Shown: one piece after another, positions 60,008-64,000 of the stretch | Numbering within the stretch: the first letter of the stretch is position 1 | How the letters are laid out: each line of letters starts with the position of its first letter | Assembly (NCBI RefSeq): GCF_030503735.1 | Contig: NZ_CP073096.1 | Location: forward strand, 1,922,001-1,986,000 | Length of the DNA stretch: 64,000 bases | Reading direction: 5' to 3' | DNA from: Corynebacterium tuberculostearicum | Lineage (GTDB): Bacteria; Actinomycetota; Actinomycetes; Mycobacteriales; Mycobacteriaceae | The notes under the pieces: model-generated | The model's input: only the letters and a program-made list of their open reading frames with translations | Databases searched by the model: none | Told to the model about the DNA's origin: nothing | Translations under genes and position numbers: made by a program

Positions 60008-62581
60008 CTAGTTCAGCGTCAGCGCCTCTGCGGTGAGAATATCGCGATAAAACAGCTGCGGGGCGAGTGAGACGGCCTCGGCGAGCTGCGGGAGGGCATC
60101 GTCAAGCGCGGCGGCGAAAGCAGGGTCAGCCAGCTTCCCATTGGCCACGCCGCGCGCCGTGATGGCGAAGACGTAGGAAATAAACGGCATCCACGCGGAA
60201 TCGCCGAGCTCCGCATTGCCATCGCCAAAGGCATCGAGCGCGAGCAGGGTGTGCAGGACGGACTTATCGACGCCCAACTGTTGCAGCGTTACCCGCAGCT
60301 GCATGGCGGTGCTGCGCAGCTTGGAGATGGTGCCCAGGCGGGTGAGGGCAAGATCGTTGGCAAAGCACTCACGCAGCGCGGCAATGCGGTGGGCATCATC
60401 GCAGAGTTGATCACTTTCCGTCGACGGCGTGGGAGCCTCGCCCGTGGCGCTCATCAGCAGCATCGGGCGGGTAACATCATCGACCCCAGTGGACGGCACG
60501 CGCGCAAGCGAGGCGGAGCCGTGGGCTTCGACGTAGTCATGGGCGGTGTCGGCAAGCGCGGCTAGTAGAGAGGAAGGCTCGCTGGCTGGTTCTTCGCGGC
60601 GGAAGCTGCGGGAGACCAATCCGGTGCGGACAAAGGCGCGCATGCGTTGGCCCGGCTCAAATTCCGCGGCCATGAGCGCATCCATGCTGGCGCGCGGGTC
60701 GGCCTCAATGTCCTTGATGAGCGCCTCAAAAGTCTCCTTGGTCTTCGGCGCAAGGCGGCGCATGGCCGCGTAGGTGGGCCATATTCCCTCAGAGTTTTCG
60801 GTCTCACCGTCTTGGAAGATGATGAGGGCGCTGGCCGGCGGGTACTGCGGTGCGGCCAAGTCGCTGGCCGGCTCATCCTCGCGGAAGTCCACGATGAGAT
60901 GGCCAGCGCCCAGCAACTCCTCGGGCAGTTCAAAGCCGTCCTCAGTGGGCTCCAGCGGCACCGGCTCGCCCGCGGGATTGCCCAGAGGCCAAGCCCAAGC
61001 CAGCAGCTCTACCTCTTCCTCGTGCGGCTGCTCGGGGACGAGGATGCCGTCCTCAATGGTCGCGCGGGAAACCAACGGTGCCTTGCGCACTGTGGCGATG
61101 GCGGCATAGATGAGGTCGCTAGCCGCAGTGGCCTCATACTCCATGACGCGACGCTCAACGCTGCGCTTTTGGTGTGCTGCGCGCTCCTTCTCCGGCAGGC
61201 CCTCGAGGTACTCCTCATAGGACAGCGTGGACCACAGGAGGTAAAGCTCCAGCGAGGTCTTCTTTGTCAGCGCAGACTTCAGCGCGCGGTTTGGTACCGA
61301 CAGGCTGGTGGCCGCTTCCGTGGAGCCATTGGCGGTGACAAGGTCTCTAATCTTCTGGTTCTTATCAATAACCACGAACTTCGCCAATGGAAGCGGCTCT
61401 GGCGAGTGGATTGTAAAAAGTGCATCGGCATCGAGCTGGTCTGCCAGAATGACCTGCTTATCCAGATAATCTACGGGTTCGGCCGCGGTACGCTTGACGC
61501 GGGTACGAATTGTCGCCGGTTCCACTTGGAAGGTCAGCTCATAGCCAGCCTCGCTGCCGATGGTCTCTTCGCGCACGCTCTCGTCCTCACCAAAGACGCG
61601 CTGGCCTTTTTCCATCTGGATGGACTTGCCCGGCGCAGAAGCCAAGGCATAGCTAAACGGCGAAAGGTTGCCCAGGGCGTCGATAAAGCGGAAATTGGTG
61701 CCGCGCGGACCCTCGTTCTTCGCGCGCATGTGCAGTGATTCTGCGAAGTTGAGGTACTGGATATCCACCAGTTCCTCGTCCTTGTACAAGGTGAAGCGGT
61801 AGCGCCCTACCCAGGGATCTTCAAAGGCGTCTGCCGGGAGCACCTCGTGAATGCCCTCCGGTAGCTCGTCCTCCAGCACGGCCTCCTCTTCCCCACCCAT
61901 GGGGACATAGGTCAGCTCCATGCTGAGTTCGGTATTGGCTATCACTCGCGGCGATTGGGTATAGACCAGCTCGCCATCCAGCCCGTGGGCATTGGGCAGG
62001 GACTTGACGGCCATATCCCAGGCAAAGTCGGGGCTGCCGGAGACCTTGATGGTGGTAGGCTCTTGGCGTGGAACCTCCACGGTGAAAGACTGGCTTACCT
62101 CTAGTGGGAGGATGGACCAACCTTCCCACGCGCCGTGTGGGCGAGCTTCACCGGCTTTAGCCTTGGAGATCTCGGTACCAATGGGGGCGATGAAGGTATA
62201 CGAGCCCTTAGATACCGCTGCGGTGGTATCGACCGGCCGATGGGTGGAATCCAGTAGCAGGCCACCATTGGCCACGCCGGTAAACTCCAAGGTGTGCTCC
62301 TCAAAGGAGACGCTGAGGTGGCTGAAGGGGCTCGGCATGCTGATCCACAGCCCGGGCTCCTCGCCCTCCATATAGTAGAACTTGCGGGTGTCCTCGCTAC
62401 CATCGAGCAGCTGAGAAGACACGGTCCACTGGGGATCTTCTGGCTCATAACCTGCGGTTACGGCGGGTAGGTACAGCTCCAGAGTGTGGCTAGCTGGGGA
62501 GAGGCGCAGGTGCGGAATCCCCTGAAATACCGCTGCGTCTGCAAAAGATGAAAGCTGACTGCGAAACTTCTCCTGGCTCAT
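60008..62581 (-). CDS. 857-residue protein of unknown function
   Basis: I do not recognise this family. The protein is acidic (many Glu), without signal peptide or membrane helices. The N-terminal half is beta-rich (repeated short strands, VDTTAAVSKGSYTFIAPIG), the C-terminal third helical (ECFANDLALTRLGTISKLRSTAMQLRVTL). It is intact and cotranscribed with the MOSC gene. It may be a corynebacterial lineage protein; its partner could be the MOSC enzyme only by position. A large cytosolic scaffold or assembly protein is one possibility, not supported by a motif. Confidence 0.7.
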   Translation of the reverse strand: MSQEKFRSQLSSFADAAVFQGIPHLRLSPASHTLELYLPAVTAGYEPEDPQWTVSSQLLDGSEDTRKFYYMEGEEPGLWISMPSPFSHLSVSFEEHTLEFTGVANGGLLLDSTHRPVDTTAAVSKGSYTFIAPIGTEISKAKAGEARPHGAWEGWSILPLEVSQSFTVEVPRQEPTTIKVSGSPDFAWDMAVKSLPNAHGLDGELVYTQSPRVIANTELSMELTYVPMGGEEEAVLEDELPEGIHEVLPADAFEDPWVGRYRFTLYKDEELVDIQYLNFAESLHMRAKNEGPRGTNFRFIDALGNLSPFSYALASAPGKSIQMEKGQRVFGEDESVREETIGSEAGYELTFQVEPATIRTRVKRTAAEPVDYLDKQVILADQLDADALFTIHSPEPLPLAKFVVIDKNQKIRDLVTANGSTEAATSLSVPNRALKSALTKKTSLELYLLWSTLSYEEYLEGLPEKERAAHQKRSVERRVMEYEATAASDLIYAAIATVRKAPLVSRATIEDGILVPEQPHEEEVELLAWAWPLGNPAGEPVPLEPTEDGFELPEELLGAGHLIVDFREDEPASDLAAPQYPPASALIIFQDGETENSEGIWPTYAAMRRLAPKTKETFEALIKDIEADPRASMDALMAAEFEPGQRMRAFVRTGLVSRSFRREEPASEPSSLLAALADTAHDYVEAHGSASLARVPSTGVDDVTRPMLLMSATGEAPTPSTESDQLCDDAHRIAALRECFANDLALTRLGTISKLRSTAMQLRVTLQQLGVDKSVLHTLLALDAFGDGNAELGDSAWMPFISYVFAITARGVANGKLADPAFAAALDDALPQLAEAVSLAPQLFYRDILTAEALTLN

Positions 62582-62754
62582 TTACCCCAGCCTAGATCAT
62601 TTTCATGCAGATCTGCATTTTGGCTGCGAACGGCGGAAATGACGCGAAAACCGGGGGCGAATACGGCGGGGATTTTGGATGTGCGTGCCCTGCGGAACGC
62701 GGAAAGCGTAGCGAACTACCCCGCGCCGGAATGCGGCTATTACACTGTGTGATT

Positions 62755-64000
62755 ATGACTACCCAGAGCGATTCCACTTCGTACCGCTATACCCCGGAGC
62801 TGGCGAACCAGATCGAGAAGACCTGGCAGCAGTACTGGAAAGACAATGGCACCTTTAATGCCCCGAATCCGGTAGGCGAGCTCGCCACCAGGGAGGGCGA
62901 GTTGCCTAAGGAAAAGCTCAATGTGCAGGATATGTTCCCTTACCCGTCCGGCGCGGGCCTGCACGTGGGACACCCCCTGGGTTATATCGCTACCGATACT
63001 TACGCCCGCTATAACCGCATGCTGGGCAAGAATGTGCTGCATACCTTGGGCTACGATGCCTTCGGCCTGCCGGCCGAGCAGTACGCCATCCAGACCGGTA
63101 CCCACCCGCGCACGACCACTGAGGCGAATATTGAGAACATGCGCCGCCAGCTGGGGATGTTGGGCTTGGGGCACGACCCGCGCCGCTCCGTGGAATCCAC
63201 CGACCCGGAGTTTTTCAAGTGGACCCAATGGATTTTCCTGCAGATTTATAACTCTTGGTTCGATGAGGAGCAGCAAAAGGCTCGCCCGATTGCGGAGCTC
63301 ATCAAGGAGCTGAAGGCCAATAAGCGCACCACTAAGGACGGCCGCTATTACGAGGACCTTAGCGAAGAGGAAAAGGCCGCGGCCATCGATGAATTCCGCC
63401 TCGTCTACCTGTCTAATTCCACGGTGAACTGGTGCCCGGGCTTGGGTACCGTGCTGGCAAACGAAGAGGTCACCGCGGAGGGTAAGTCCGAGCGCGGCAA
63501 CTTTCCTGTCTTCCGAAAGAACCTCTCCCAATGGATGATGCGCATTACGGCCTATTCCGATCGCCTGCTCGATGATCTAGAGCTTTTGGATTGGCCGGAG
63601 AAGGTTAAGTCCATGCAGCGCAATTGGATTGGGCGTTCCCGCGGCGCAGAGGTCTCCTTCCCTGCTGAGGGCTACGAGATAGAGGTCTTTACCACCCGCC
63701 CGGATACCCTCTTCGGCGCCGAGTACGTGGTGCTGGCCCCAGAGCATGAGCTTGTCGACGCCCTCCTCTCCCCCATCCCCTATGACGATGACGTGGATGA
63801 GCGTTGGACCTATGGTCACGATGATCCAAAGGAGGCCGTGGAGTCCTACCGCACCGATATTGCCGCCAAGTCTGATCTAGAGCGCCAGGAGAACAAGGAA
63901 AAGACCGGCGTCTTCCTTGGTACTTATGCCACCAACCCGGTCTCTGGCAAGAAGGTCCCGATCTTCATCGCCGACTATGTGTTGACCGGCTACGGCACCG
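62755..64000 (+). CDS. leuS: Leucyl-tRNA synthetase (5' part)
   Basis: The first 415 codons of a class I synthetase; the gene runs off the window. The HIGH-type motif is HVGHPLGY after [10 protein letters not shown], followed by [20 protein letters not shown], and the start of the CP1 editing domain ([21 protein letters not shown]) is visible. The start is the ATG at 62755; TACACT (62741-62746) ends eight bases upstream with no ribosome site, so the message is probably leaderless. Confidence 0.97.
   Translation, partial: MTTQSDSTSYRYTPELANQIEKTWQQYWKDNGTFNAPNPVGELATREGELPKEKLNVQDMFPYPSGAGLHVGHPLGYIATDTYARYNRMLGKNVLHTLGYDAFGLPAEQYAIQTGTHPRTTTEANIENMRRQLGMLGLGHDPRRSVESTDPEFFKWTQWIFLQIYNSWFDEEQQKARPIAELIKELKANKRTTKDGRYYEDLSEEEKAAAIDEFRLVYLSNSTVNWCPGLGTVLANEEVTAEGKSERGNFPVFRKNLSQWMMRITAYSDRLLDDLELLDWPEKVKSMQRNWIGRSRGAEVSFPAEGYEIEVFTTRPDTLFGAEYVVLAPEHELVDALLSPIPYDDDVDERWTYGHDDPKEAVESYRTDIAAKSDLERQENKEKTGVFLGTYATNPVSGKKVPIFIADYVLTGYGT

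Noticed and set aside
60647..61738. 363-codon plus-strand ORF
   Set aside because: It is antisense to the 857-residue gene, which is longer, has normal codon use and an operon partner.
62740..63531. 263-codon minus-strand ORF
   Set aside because: It is antisense to leuS, whose identity is certain.

Overview
The window is a piece of an actinobacterial chromosome, almost certainly Corynebacterium. The core genes (parB, an Rv3916c-like gene, cwlM, trxA, trxB, sigM, and murJ with a pseudokinase domain, the Rv3909-like protein, NUDIX and pcnA) form the block that corynebacteria and mycobacteria carry near oriC. Promoters are of the actinobacterial type, many starts look leaderless, and the insertion sequences resemble IS1628 and IS1249, known from corynebacteria. 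I cannot fix the species from sequence alone. ParB at position 1 and seven parS palindromes between 46.2 and 57.3 kb place the window beside the replication origin.

Layout. (1) 1-7173: core: parB (3' part), an acetyltransferase-like gene, cwlM, trxA-trxB, sigM and pepN. (2) About 7.2-34.5 kb: a mosaic accessory island inserted between sigM/pepN and yceI/murJ, which splits the usual sigM-murJ neighbourhood. It holds a TetR-controlled pair of SMR efflux genes; a secreted ALF-repeat polymorphic toxin with two companion surface proteins and a row of small downstream genes, part of which is duplicated; a YbjN-like gene pair; a ribbon-helix-helix toxin-antitoxin pair; a SulP transporter with a divergent MerR regulator; several unknown genes and pseudogenes; an IS256-family element; plasmid-type remnants; and IS6-family copies (one intact, three relics) at module borders. 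(3) 34.6-46.1 kb: core: yceI, murJ, the Rv3909-like membrane protein, NUDIX, pcnA, yqgE, azlCD and an SBF-like transporter. (4) 46.1-57.7 kb: the parS cluster embedded in a Rieske lipoprotein region, an SdpI-like protein, a dicarboxylate/amino-acid symporter, the complete trp operon (trpE-G-D-CF-B-A) with a leader peptide and attenuator, and gabD. (5) 57.9-64 kb: an MFS transporter, a MOSC protein, an 857-residue protein of unknown function, and the 5' part of leuS.

The most interesting unit is 9.4-20.3 kb. Three secreted proteins (LGFP-repeat, AbfB-like trefoil, and a 1283-residue ALF/alanine-rich protein ending in a pretoxin segment and an HNH-like nuclease tip) are followed by six small genes on the same strand. 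A unit of about 1.27 kb holding the last ~25 codons of the toxin plus two candidate immunity genes occurs twice; the second copy carries only a fossil of the toxin tail. This is the structure expected of a toxin whose tip and immunity cassette has been exchanged or duplicated.

No tRNA, rRNA or CRISPR was seen. All functional names rest on motif recognition by eye; no database search was run.
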